A DNA stretch of 64,000 nt from Duganella sp. SG902. GTDB taxonomy: Bacteria > Pseudomonadota > Gammaproteobacteria > Burkholderiales > Burkholderiaceae_D. The DNA is taken from contig NZ_JABMJK010000021.1 in the NCBI RefSeq assembly GCF_013376005.1, positions 20,255-84,254 of the forward strand, written 5' to 3'. Under the pieces are notes generated by a model that had not been told where the DNA came from, searched no databases, and saw nothing but the letters and a program-made list of their open reading frames with translations. The position numbers and the translations under genes were made by a program. This document shows positions 11,201-17,793 of this stretch, in pieces (positions within the stretch are counted from its first letter, which is position 1; every line of letters begins with the position of its first letter).

Positions 11201-13990
11201 GAGGCGCAGGTGGCGCTGGCCAAGGCCGGGGCCTACACGCTGGGGCTCAACGTCGAGAACGCGACCGTGACGGCGGCGGCCGGCGTGGCCGTCAACCTGA
11301 TTGGCAACGATGGCGACAACCAGCTGACCGGCAACGCCGCCGCCAACACCCTGACCGGCGGCGCCGGCGACGACACGCTCGACGGCGCCGCCGGCGCCGA
11401 CCAGTTGGCCGGCGGCACCGGCAACGACGTGTACAGGATCGACAACACCGGCGACGCCGTCACCGAACTGGCCGCGCAAGGGGTTGACCGCGTCGAGACC
11501 ACGCTGGCCAAGTACACGCTGGGCGCCAACGTCGACGACTTGCTGTACCGGGGCGCGCCGGCCTTCGCCGGCAGCGGCAACGAACTGGCCAACCGCATCC
11601 AGGGCGGCGGCGGCAATGACACCCTGAGCGGCCTGGGCGGGGACGACCTCCTGCAAGGCGGCGCCGGCAACGACACGCTGCTCGGCGGCGATGGCGCCGA
11701 CCAGCTCGACGCCGGCACCGGCGCCGATGTGGTGGACGGCGGCGCCGGCGGCGACACCCTGACGCTGCTGGGCAACTTCGGCGAGTACACGCGCAGCCGC
11801 CCCAACGCCACCGACGTGGTGCTGAGCAACGCCACCACGCACGAAAGTATCACCGTGCGCAACATCGAGAACTTCAGGTTCGCCGACGGCGACAAGGTGC
11901 TGGCCGACCTCGTCTACAACACCGCCAGCATCGGCAACGACAGCCTGTTCGGCGGCGACGGTGCCGACAGTCTCAACGGCCTGGCCGGCGCCGATCAGAT
12001 GTACGGCGGCAAGGGCGACGATACCTACACGGTCGACCAGGCCGGCGACAAGGTGTTCGAGACGGCCGACAGCGGCGAGGACCTGGTGCTGGTGGCCCTC
12101 GCCAAGGCCGAGACCTTTGTCATGGGCGACAACGTCGAGAACGCGATCGTGACCGCGGCGGCCGGCGTCGCCGCCAACGTGACCGGCAACGTTCTGGACA
12201 ACAGGCTCACCGGCAACGCCGCGGCCAACACGCTGACCGGCGGCGCCGGCCACGACACCCTGGACGGCGGCGTCGGCGCGGACAAGCTGATCGGCGGCCT
12301 GGGCGACGACCTGTACCAGGTCGACAACGCCGGCGACGTGGTCACCGAACTGGCGGGCCAGGGACTGGACCGCGTCGAAACCTCGCTGCTCAAATACACC
12401 CTGGGCGCCAACGTGGACGACCTGCTCTACACCGGCGGCGCGGCCTTCGCCGGCACTGGCAACGCGCTGGCCAACAGCATCGGCGGCGCTACCGGCAACG
12501 ACACCCTGACCGGCCTGGCGGGCGACGACATCCTCCACGGCGGCGGCGGCAACGACTCGCTGCTGGGCGGCGAAGGCGCCGATCAGCTGGACGCCGGCAC
12601 CGGCAAGGACGTGGTCGACGGCGGCGCCGGCATCGACACCCTGACCCTGCTGGGCCACTTTGCCGACTACACGCGCAGCCGCCCCACCGCCACCGAGCTG
12701 GTGCTGGTGAACACGCTCACCAACGAAAGCATCAGCGTGCGCAACGTCGAGCAATTCATCTTTGCCGACGACAGCAAGTCGCTGGCCGACGTGGTGCTCA
12801 ACTCCGCCAGCATCGGCAACGACAATCTGAGCGGCACCGACGGCAACGACACCCTCGACGGCGGCGCCGGCGCCGACTCGCTGGCCGGCGGCCTGGGTGA
12901 CGACACCTATGTGATCGACCAGGCCGGCGACCTGATCGTCGAAGCCAGCGGCCAGGGCATCGATCTGGTCAACGTGGCCTACGCCAAGGCCGGCGCGTAC
13001 GCGCTGGGCGACGCGATTGAGAACGCCACCGTCACCGCGGCGGCGGCCACCAACGTCGACCTGAGCGGCAACGCCCTCGATAACATCCTGACCGGCAACG
13101 CCGCCAGCAACGCCCTCGGCGGCGGCGCCGGCGACGACGCGCTCGCTGGCGCCGCCGGCAACGACACGCTGGACGGCGGCAGCGGCAACGACCAGCTCGA
13201 CGGTGGCGCCGGCGCCGACAAGCTGGTGGGCGGCAGCGGCAACGACAGCTATCAGGTCGACAACAGCGGCGACGCCATCACCGAGCTCGCCGGTGGCGGC
13301 CAGGACAGCGTCACCGTCAAGCTGATCTCCAGCTACACGCTGGCTGGCGAGGTGGAGGACATGGTATTCAGCGGCGCCACCGCCTTCACCGGCAACGGCA
13401 ACGCGCTGGCCAACAGCCTGACCGGCGGCGGCGGCAACGATGCGTTGAACGGCTTGGCCGGCAACGACACGCTGACCGGCAACGCCGGCAACGACAAGCT
13501 GCTCGGCGGCGATGGCAACGATGTGCTGGCCGGCGGCGACGGCAACGACACCCTCACCGGCGGCAACGGCGCCGACAGCTTCGTGCTGGCCGCCAAAACC
13601 GGCGTCGACGTCGTGACCGACTTCGTCAGCGGCACCGACAAGCTGGCGCTGACCCAGTCCGTGTTCGGCGTCGGCGACGACCTGGTGATCGACAACGCCG
13701 TGCTGCAAGCCGCTCCCGGCGGATTCAGCAATGAGGCGGAACTGGTGATCCTGACGCAAAACGTGGCCACGCTCAACCTCAACACGGCCGCCGCCGCCAT
13801 CGGCAGCGCGGCCAGCGCCTACGCCGTCGGCGACAAGGCCCTGTTCGCGCTGCACAGTGGCAGCACCACCACGCTCTATCTGTTCACCTCGAACGGGGCG
13901 GATGCCGCGGTCGGCGCCAATGAACTGACCCAGTTGGTCACCCTGACCGGCACCGCCACCACCGCGGCAGCCGACTATCAGTTCATCTGA
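5228..13990 (+). CDS. Giant RTX / hemolysin-type calcium-binding repeat protein
   Basis: A 2920-residue, very acidic, Gly/Asp/Asn-rich protein dominated by RTX nonapeptides (GGxGxDxLx), which fold as calcium-loaded parallel beta-rolls. There is no signal peptide, and the C-terminus (after about residue 2790) is free of nonapeptides and ends ADYQFI, the usual arrangement for type I secretion substrates. Residues 1-1270 hold five modules, each RTX blocks plus a non-RTX domain with a DFxAGxGGDxIDL core and a LTADNFVxGLxPDG end. Residues 1270-2790 hold a different module with YTLxANVE, TGNxLxN and four spaced FxxYTxxRxN domains. The GTG at 5228 follows AAGGGAAATACAAC. No secretion genes are nearby. 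Function is unknown; adhesin, matrix or S-layer-like roles are all possible. Confidence 0.93.
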   Translation: MGIFQGTTGNDGLVGSGNNDTLKGLAGNDTLDGGSGADLIDGGDGDDVLSDQGGANVFHGGDGNDRLYHSAYEADTMFGDAGDDLFVYSVVSTYEAQATGGSGRDTYRPDSGDSGLPSNLNVLDFTVGPNGDLIDLMPQLSRSTMYADGNPFSAANGYVRVIQDGADTKIQMDRDGTATNGGFSTVLTLKNVDASTLTADNFVGGLKPDGTPVIGLVASATTRELFGTSFNDQLSSGPGAHYLYGYGGDDLLQAGAGDAQGGGDGLYGGSGNDTLNGGAAADVLDGGAGNDSLGGGDGNDRLNGGAGNDTLQGGAGNDTLSASDAGLDSLDGGDGDDTFVYKGSGAPVSIATGGGGRDVYQPSMENYYYGLGTLNMKVTDFMAGAGGDQIDLTQMLSSGTSYQGGNPFSAELGYARLQQVGADTVVQLSANNIASGRVFYYTVLTLANVDKASLTADNFVGGLKPDGSGIVGVSLSTSDTQHTLGGGNFDDTLTAINGANALSGHGGNDVLQGGSGDDQGHGDTLDGGSGNDTLLGGGADDSLRGGAGNDQLAGGVGNDTLDGNAGSDLLQGGGGDDVFYVDANAGADADTLDGGDGDDLFVYNYGVAGAALATGGGGADIYQPVGPGYILNSTSGKKDTLTITDFTAGAGGDQIDLLPALRMMTEYSGGNPFAGDNGHARLTQSGADTLVQLSYAGHGNAAIPFQTVLILKNVLADSLTADNFVHGIAPDGSAVSTAPQYADQAGVTMEGGYFNDTLVALSGTNQLSGGGGDDLLQGGAGDAGGGDTLDGGWGNDTLIGGAGNDVLAGGPGRNLLQGGAGNDTLWSGNGTSGETLQGGAGDDYFELSWHSDGNVSRAQGDDGNDSFHILIDGNTGADVLSGGAGRDTYTFATGPYWYSGSTYIEIGDFRAGDGGDVLNVIELMAAATSYGYNGGNPLNPGLGYLRLVQSGADVKLDFNLFGANNTAWQTVALLRNVALSELTTQNMIGANPKGPIVPGLALEGTGNGDESLSGSYFNDTIHGNGGRDYLYGQEGDDLLVAGPAGAAANGSALHGGSGNDTLAGADGDDYLDGGAGDDQLSGGDGNDSFTFESGNDSADGGNGEDGFIVAGAGNVSMQGGAGDDALLVLANGALSGNVRFDGGAGNDDIGIQGADLGNARLTLSGGAGRDSYRIDSLSASANVHVTDFAAGAGGDWLALNGALAQLSADAAARLDPIKAGYLRLVQQGANVLIQLDADGAGAAYAPRTVLTLDNVKLGELGSANFAGSAQYLGWGGNLQGTLGNDLLEGDALNNRLEGGNGDDTLSSGGGDDTLIGGAGDDLYLVDSGSAVTTELANGGMDTVKTAQAAYTLGANLEALQYTGAGDFQGVGNASGNLITGGAGNDTLDGNGGGDILTGLDGDDTYVVRTATDRVAEAADGGYDMVQVAYASAAYTLSAHVEAATLTTAAGAGGLTGNELNNYLSGNASANTLNGGSGNDTLDGGAGADKLAGGQGDDFYLVDNAGDAVAELAAEGQDTVETALTRYALTANVEQLRYTGSANFTGTGNELANRISSGLGNDTLLGGAGNDTLSGGGGKDSIDGGDGDDTLLLSDQFDHYTLARSNGVVTLTNSILGESIILKGIETLVFTDGARTIGELLLNQYSDGDDYLAGTGGDDSIDGLAGADTMSGGAGDDRYVIDNARDTIKELAGEGADTAELTFKAAATYTLDANVENVEIKAAASLAVNVNGNELDNSITGNAAANILSGGAGNDYLDGGAGVDKLIGGSGDDTYRVDNAGDVVTEGLNEGVDTVRTTLSSYTLAANVENLAGPGNGVLNGTGNALDNQIDGGLGNDTLSGLAGNDTLRGGVGDDALQGGDGDDRLEGGIGANILDGGAGADTAVALDDFSAYTVKRPNAIDTVLTHNSSGEALTLRNVEYVIFNGTLRAIRDVQLGIRSAGNDYIRGTDGGDTLDGGAAGADTMAGGAGNDTYQIDDAGDTIVETADGGNDEAQVALAKAGAYTLGLNVENATVTAAAGVAVNLIGNDGDNQLTGNAAANTLTGGAGDDTLDGAAGADQLAGGTGNDVYRIDNTGDAVTELAAQGVDRVETTLAKYTLGANVDDLLYRGAPAFAGSGNELANRIQGGGGNDTLSGLGGDDLLQGGAGNDTLLGGDGADQLDAGTGADVVDGGAGGDTLTLLGNFGEYTRSRPNATDVVLSNATTHESITVRNIENFRFADGDKVLADLVYNTASIGNDSLFGGDGADSLNGLAGADQMYGGKGDDTYTVDQAGDKVFETADSGEDLVLVALAKAETFVMGDNVENAIVTAAAGVAANVTGNVLDNRLTGNAAANTLTGGAGHDTLDGGVGADKLIGGLGDDLYQVDNAGDVVTELAGQGLDRVETSLLKYTLGANVDDLLYTGGAAFAGTGNALANSIGGATGNDTLTGLAGDDILHGGGGNDSLLGGEGADQLDAGTGKDVVDGGAGIDTLTLLGHFADYTRSRPTATELVLVNTLTNESISVRNVEQFIFADDSKSLADVVLNSASIGNDNLSGTDGNDTLDGGAGADSLAGGLGDDTYVIDQAGDLIVEASGQGIDLVNVAYAKAGAYALGDAIENATVTAAAATNVDLSGNALDNILTGNAASNALGGGAGDDALAGAAGNDTLDGGSGNDQLDGGAGADKLVGGSGNDSYQVDNSGDAITELAGGGQDSVTVKLISSYTLAGEVEDMVFSGATAFTGNGNALANSLTGGGGNDALNGLAGNDTLTGNAGNDKLLGGDGNDVLAGGDGNDTLTGGNGADSFVLAAKTGVDVVTDFVSGTDKLALTQSVFGVGDDLVIDNAVLQAAPGGFSNEAELVILTQNVATLNLNTAAAAIGSAASAYAVGDKALFALHSGSTTTLYLFTSNGADAAVGANELTQLVTLTGTATTAAADYQFI
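5597..9040 (+). repeat. Five N-terminal RTX/beta modules of about 256-279 codons
   Basis: The DF of the conserved xTDFxAGxGGD core falls at 5597, 6365, 7160, 7949 and 8786, a spacing of 768, 795, 789 and 837 bp. Each module repeats NPFxxxxGYxRLxQxGAD and LTADNFVxG. The copies are diverged, so this is an old duplication rather than recent slippage. Confidence 0.8.
10013..13540 (+). repeat. Four tandem super-repeats of about 882 bp in the RTX gene
   Basis: The landmark FxxYTxxRxN followed by ESIxxRNxE starts at 10013, 10892, 11777 and 12659, spacing 879, 885 and 882 bp (293-295 codons). Copies three and four are the most alike (YTRSRPNAT and YTRSRPTAT), which suggests the youngest duplication lies at the 3' end. 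Confidence 0.8.
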
Positions 13991-14000
13991 GGCAAAAAAA

Positions 14001-14027
14001 AGGCGCTACCGATTACCGGTAGCGCCT
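14001..14027. terminator. Bidirectional terminator between the RTX gene and the convergent CBS gene
   Basis: An 11-bp perfect stem (AGGCGCTACCG at 14001-14011 with CGGTAGCGCCT at 14017-14027) and a 5-base loop. Seven A residues at 13994-14000 give a U-tract for transcripts from the minus strand, so it best serves the CBS gene; the plus-strand side has only CGTTATTT. Confidence 0.85.
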
Positions 14028-14047
14028 CGTTATTTCCATCAAGAAAT

Positions 14048-14503
14048 TCAGTCGGCCGCCTGCTCGGCCTCGGCCGGCCAGTCGCGGATGTAGGCCTTCA
14101 GCATGCGGTTCTCGAAGCTCTGCGCCTCCAGCACCGCGCGCGCCACGTCGTAGAACGAGATCACGCCGAGGATGGTCTTGGCGTTCATCACCGGCAGGTA
14201 GCGCGCGTGCTTTTCCAGCATGATGCGGCGCACTTCATTGACGTCGGTGTCCGGGGTGACGGTGATCGGATGGTCTTCCATGTGCTTGCGCACCGTGCCG
14301 GCGCCCACGTTGCCCTGGTTTTCGTGCAGCGCGCGCAGCACCTCGCGGAAGGTCAGCATGCCCACCAGATCGCCAAATTCCATGACGACCAGCGAACCGA
14401 TGTCCTTCTCGGCCATGGTGTTGGCGGCTTCCGCCAGCGGTTGATCGGGGGAGATGGTGTAAAGGATGGAACCTTTAACTTGAAGAATTTCCGAGACTTT
14501 CAT
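14048..14503 (-). CDS. CBS domain-containing protein
   Basis: A 151-residue soluble protein made of two CBS motifs (about 8-65 and 75-135), a Bateman module that binds adenosyl nucleotides in known members. Visible CBS features are the DQPLAEAANTMAEKDIGSLVV strand-helix and the second repeat ITVTPDTDVNEVRRIML with YLPVMN. There is no fused catalytic domain, so it is a stand-alone sensor or regulatory subunit of unknown target. It is transcribed away from the hydrolase at 14649 and ends at the shared terminator. Confidence 0.9.
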   Translation of the reverse strand: MKVSEILQVKGSILYTISPDQPLAEAANTMAEKDIGSLVVMEFGDLVGMLTFREVLRALHENQGNVGAGTVRKHMEDHPITVTPDTDVNEVRRIMLEKHARYLPVMNAKTILGVISFYDVARAVLEAQSFENRMLKAYIRDWPAEAEQAAD

Positions 14504-14648
14504 TTGGGGCCGTCCTGTCCGCTGATATATGCTCTGTGAATGGGAGTTCTAATTGTTCTAACCTTGTAGCGAATGTAGCCTATGCCCGGCAAAAAAGCCA
14601 GCGCTTCGGATAAGCAAAACATAACATTGTTGTCGAAAGGAGCCTCAC

Positions 14649-15356
14649 ATGCACAAGCCCACCGTGGTATTCATCCATGGCGCGTTAAACGACCATGCCG
14701 TGTGGAGCGCGCAAACCAGCCATTTCACTGAACATGACTACGCCGTGATGGCCCCCGACCTGCCCGGCCATGGCCCCGAAGGCGGTCCGGCGCTGGACAG
14801 CGTGGGCGCGATGGCCGATTGGCTGCTGGCCGCCCTGGCCACGGCTGGCGTATCGCAAGCCGCGCTGGTGGGGCACAGCATGGGATCCCTGGTGGCGCTG
14901 GAGGCGGCGGCGCGCGAGCCGGCGCGCGTCACGCATCTGGCCCTGCTGGGCTCCACCTATCCGATGACGGTGGCCGAGGCGCTGCTGGCAACGGCGCGCG
15001 ACGACGAGCAGCGCGCCATCGGCATGGTCACCAAGTGGTCGCACAGTCCAGGGTACGCCGACACCGAAACGCTGCGCCAGATGATGCTGCGCCTGGCCGG
15101 CCGGCAGCTGCTGCACACCGATCTGGCGGCCTGCAACGCCTACGACAACGGCGATGCCGCCGCGGCGGCGGTAAGCTGCCCGACCTTGCTCATCTTCGGC
15201 GCCAGCGATGTCATGACGCCGCCGAAATCCGCCGCGCACCTGAGCACCAGCATCGCCGGCGCCCACACCATCACGCTGGCCAGCGGCCACGCGCTGATGG
15301 CCGAACAGGCCGACGCGGTGAACGCCAACCTGCTGAACTTCATCGGCAGTCGATAG
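14649..15356 (+). CDS. Alpha/beta-fold hydrolase
   Basis: A 235-residue hydrolase. The HGALNDHAVW oxyanion-hole region, the nucleophile elbow GHSMGS, the acid in FGASDVMTP and the histidine in SGHALM complete a catalytic triad. The closest general types are MhpC/BioH-like esterases; the substrate is unknown. A strong AAAGGAG lies just before the ATG. Its last 17 bases overlap the 3' end of the convergent BrkB gene. Confidence 0.9.
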   Translation: MHKPTVVFIHGALNDHAVWSAQTSHFTEHDYAVMAPDLPGHGPEGGPALDSVGAMADWLLAALATAGVSQAALVGHSMGSLVALEAAAREPARVTHLALLGSTYPMTVAEALLATARDDEQRAIGMVTKWSHSPGYADTETLRQMMLRLAGRQLLHTDLAACNAYDNGDAAAAAVSCPTLLIFGASDVMTPPKSAAHLSTSIAGAHTITLASGHALMAEQADAVNANLLNFIGSR

Positions 15357-16716
15357 GGCCGAAGTGCTGGGCCAGGGTCTTGCCCAGCCCTGCCTCCACG
15401 GCCGTCTCCACTTCGCGCGCCAGCGCGGCGGCGTCGCGCGCGGCCTGCAGGTCGCGCTCATCGTCGCCGTCCGCCACCACGCCGGCGTTGACCGGCATGC
15501 CGGCGAAGACGAACAGGCGGTAGACGTCGGCCAGCGTCAGCTTGTCGACGTTGGCGAGGATGACCCAGTTGTCGGCGCCCTCGCTCACGCGCTTGCCCCA
15601 CTGGACACGCGGCTGGGCCGCCACCGGCACCCGCCCCACCCAGCCTTCGGCCATCATGCGCTCCAGCAGGTTGTCCATCTCATCGAAGCCCAGGCGTGTG
15701 CGCTCGCGGATCCGCACCGCGTTGACCAGCGCCGTGTCGCCACATTTGCAGGCCACGTGCAGCACCTTGAGGATGGCCATGGCATCGACGAATTCACCGC
15801 CCGGCTGCGCCTCGTGCCACCAGCGCTCGTACTTCACCACCGGCAGCGCGGCCACCAGCAAGGCGCCGAACAGGGTGATCAGCCAGGACAGGTAGACCCA
15901 CAGCAGGAACAGGGGCACCGCCGCCAGCGCGCCATAGATCTTGGAATAGGTCGGAAACTGCGTGATGAAGATGGCGAAGCCGCGCTTGGCCAGCTCGAAC
16001 GCCAGGCCCGCCACCAGGCCGCCCCACGCGGCGTCGTGCCAGTCGACGTCGCGGTTGGGGACGATCACGTACAGCAGCGTGAAGGTGGCCGTGGTCAGCG
16101 CCAGCGACAGCACGGTGTAGATCAACGCGCCCAGCACCGGCACGTGGCCCACCAGGTCGCTGGTGGCCATGAACACCTGCGAGGACAAGGTCAGCGACAC
16201 GCCGATCAGCAAAGGCCCCAGCGTGATCAGGGCCCAGTAGACCAGTATCCGCCTGGTCCAGGCGCGCTGGCCGCGCACGCGCCAGATGCGGTTGAACACG
16301 CGCTCGATCAGGTTCATCATCGCGATCGAGGTCACGATCAGCGTCACCGCGCCCACCGCCGACAGGCGCGTGGCCTTGGAGGCGAACATGGTCAGGTAAT
16401 TGAGGATGTTGCTGGAGATGGACTTCGGCATCACGCTTTGCACGAAGTAGGCTTCCAGCGACGTGCGGAAGGTGTTAAACAGCGGGAAGGTGGTGAAGAT
16501 CGCCAGCGCGATGGTCAGCAGCGGCACCAGCGCGAACACGGTGGTGAACGTCAGGCTGCCCGCCACCTGCGGCAAGCTCTCTTCACGCAGGCGGCGATGG
16601 GCAAACAGGAACAGGTCCCGCACTTCCGGCCAGGACAGGGAACGCGCGGTTTCCCAACCGCTTTTGCAGCTGCGGAAAACATACTGGATGAACCACTGGA
16701 GGTATTTTTCAATCAT
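15340..16716 (-). CDS. YihY/BrkB family inner-membrane protein
   Basis: A 458-residue membrane protein. Residues about 35-310 carry six hydrophobic segments with family motifs (AGSLTFTTVFALVPLLTIAL, the NLIERVFNRIWRV stretch, FAIFITQFPTYSKIYGALAAVPLFL). The family was once called ribonuclease BN; that activity belongs to another protein, and the role here is unknown. A cytoplasmic tail of about 130 residues follows, with a helix pattern resembling a winged-helix fold. The ATG at 16716 (MIEKYLQW) is chosen over an upstream GTG-type frame running into wrbA. There is no evident Shine-Dalgarno; TACGAT lies 7 bases before the ATG. Confidence 0.9.
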   Translation of the reverse strand: MIEKYLQWFIQYVFRSCKSGWETARSLSWPEVRDLFLFAHRRLREESLPQVAGSLTFTTVFALVPLLTIALAIFTTFPLFNTFRTSLEAYFVQSVMPKSISSNILNYLTMFASKATRLSAVGAVTLIVTSIAMMNLIERVFNRIWRVRGQRAWTRRILVYWALITLGPLLIGVSLTLSSQVFMATSDLVGHVPVLGALIYTVLSLALTTATFTLLYVIVPNRDVDWHDAAWGGLVAGLAFELAKRGFAIFITQFPTYSKIYGALAAVPLFLLWVYLSWLITLFGALLVAALPVVKYERWWHEAQPGGEFVDAMAILKVLHVACKCGDTALVNAVRIRERTRLGFDEMDNLLERMMAEGWVGRVPVAAQPRVQWGKRVSEGADNWVILANVDKLTLADVYRLFVFAGMPVNAGVVADGDDERDLQAARDAAALAREVETAVEAGLGKTLAQHFGPIDCR

Positions 16717-16780
16717 GGGGCGTATCGTATTACAACAGTGGCAATGATACCACCCGCCAAACCGCCCTATAATAACGGCG

Positions 16781-17380
16781 ATGAACTCCCTGACCATTCT
16801 TGTACTGTTTTACTCCCGCCATGGCGCCACGCGCAAGCTGGCGGAATTGATCGCCCAGGGCATCGAGAGCGTGCCGGGCTGCGACGCCCGCCTGCGCACC
16901 GTGCCGCCGGTGTCCAGCGTGGCCGAGGCCACCGAGCCGGACGTGCCGGCCGACGGCGCGCCCTACGTTGAGCTGGACGATTTGACCGAGTGCGCGGGCA
17001 TCGCGGTCGGCTCGCCTACGCGCTTCGGCAACATGGCCTCGGCCATGAAGTATTTTTGGGACGGCACCTCCAGCCAGTGGCTGTCCGGCGCGCTGGCCGG
17101 CAAGCCGGCCTGCGTGTTCACCTCCACCGGCAGTCTGCACGGCGGGCAGGAATCGACGCTGCTGTCGATGATGATCCCGCTGTTCCATCACGGCCTGATG
17201 GTGCTCGGCCTGCCGTACACCCATCCCGAACTGATGACCACCGCCAGCGGCGGCACGCCGTACGGCGCCAGCCACTGGTCTGGCCTGGACGGCAAGAAGG
17301 TCATCACCGAAGATGAGAAGCGCCTGGCCATCGCATTGGGCAAGCGCCTCGCGGAAACAGCTGTAAAACTCAACGGATAA
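16781..17380 (+). CDS. wrbA: NAD(P)H:quinone oxidoreductase WrbA
   Basis: A 199-residue flavodoxin-fold enzyme (E. coli WrbA 198) that reduces quinones by two electrons using FMN. The FMN phosphate loop YSRHGATRKLA, SPTRFGNMASAMKYFWD and STGSLHGGQESTLLSMMIPL are diagnostic. It is divergent from the BrkB gene with only 64 bases between start codons, and a TATAAT at 16768-16773 sits 7 bases before the ATG. Downstream, the DUF2069 gene starts 5 bases after its stop, so the two are probably co-transcribed. Confidence 0.95.
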   Translation: MNSLTILVLFYSRHGATRKLAELIAQGIESVPGCDARLRTVPPVSSVAEATEPDVPADGAPYVELDDLTECAGIAVGSPTRFGNMASAMKYFWDGTSSQWLSGALAGKPACVFTSTGSLHGGQESTLLSMMIPLFHHGLMVLGLPYTHPELMTTASGGTPYGASHWSGLDGKKVITEDEKRLAIALGKRLAETAVKLNG

Positions 17381-17385
17381 ACGCC

Positions 17386-17793
17386 ATGGAAACCACAGCA
17401 CAAAAATATTTTCACTGGGGCGCGATCGGCAGCCTGGTTGCGCTGATTGCCTTGTGTGTGTTGTGGGAGATGGTGCTGGCGCCCCTGAAGCCGGGTGGCT
17501 CGTGGCTGGTGCTGAAGGCCGCGCCGCTGCTGCTGCCGCTGTACGGCGTCTACAAACGCGATATCTACACCATGCAATGGGCCTCGATGATGATCCTGCT
17601 GTACTTCGCCGAAGGCGTGGTGCGCGGCTGGAGCGATACCGGCAACCTGTCGGCGTGGCTGGGCTGGGGCGAGGCCATCGTGGTGTGCGTGTACTTTGTG
17701 TGCGCCCTGCTGTATCTGCGTCCGTACAAGCGCGCGGCCAGGAAGATGGCCAAGGAGCTGCTCGACAAGATAAAGGTCAACACCGTTAAATGA
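17386..17793 (+). CDS. DUF2069 membrane protein
   Basis: A 135-residue protein with about four hydrophobic segments (IGSLVALIALCVLWEMVLAP, the central LLPLYGVYKRDIYTMQWASM, and VCVYFVCALLYLR), matching DUF2069, which is commonly found next to wrbA in betaproteobacteria. Function is unknown. It lies 5 bases after wrbA and overlaps the FAD oxidase start by ATGA, which points to a translationally coupled three-gene unit. Confidence 0.88.
   Translation: METTAQKYFHWGAIGSLVALIALCVLWEMVLAPLKPGGSWLVLKAAPLLLPLYGVYKRDIYTMQWASMMILLYFAEGVVRGWSDTGNLSAWLGWGEAIVVCVYFVCALLYLRPYKRAARKMAKELLDKIKVNTVK

Noticed and set aside
7766..13855. Very long open frame on the minus strand (about 2000 codons) opposite the RTX gene
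   Set aside because: It is a mirror of GC-rich Gly/Asp codons with low-complexity Val/Ala/Gly/Gln product, no ribosome-binding site and no domain; the plus-strand RTX frame explains it.
5228..13990. CRISPR-like regular short repeats
   Set aside because: The short repeats are in-frame RTX codons (GGxGxDxLx) without unique spacers of constant size.
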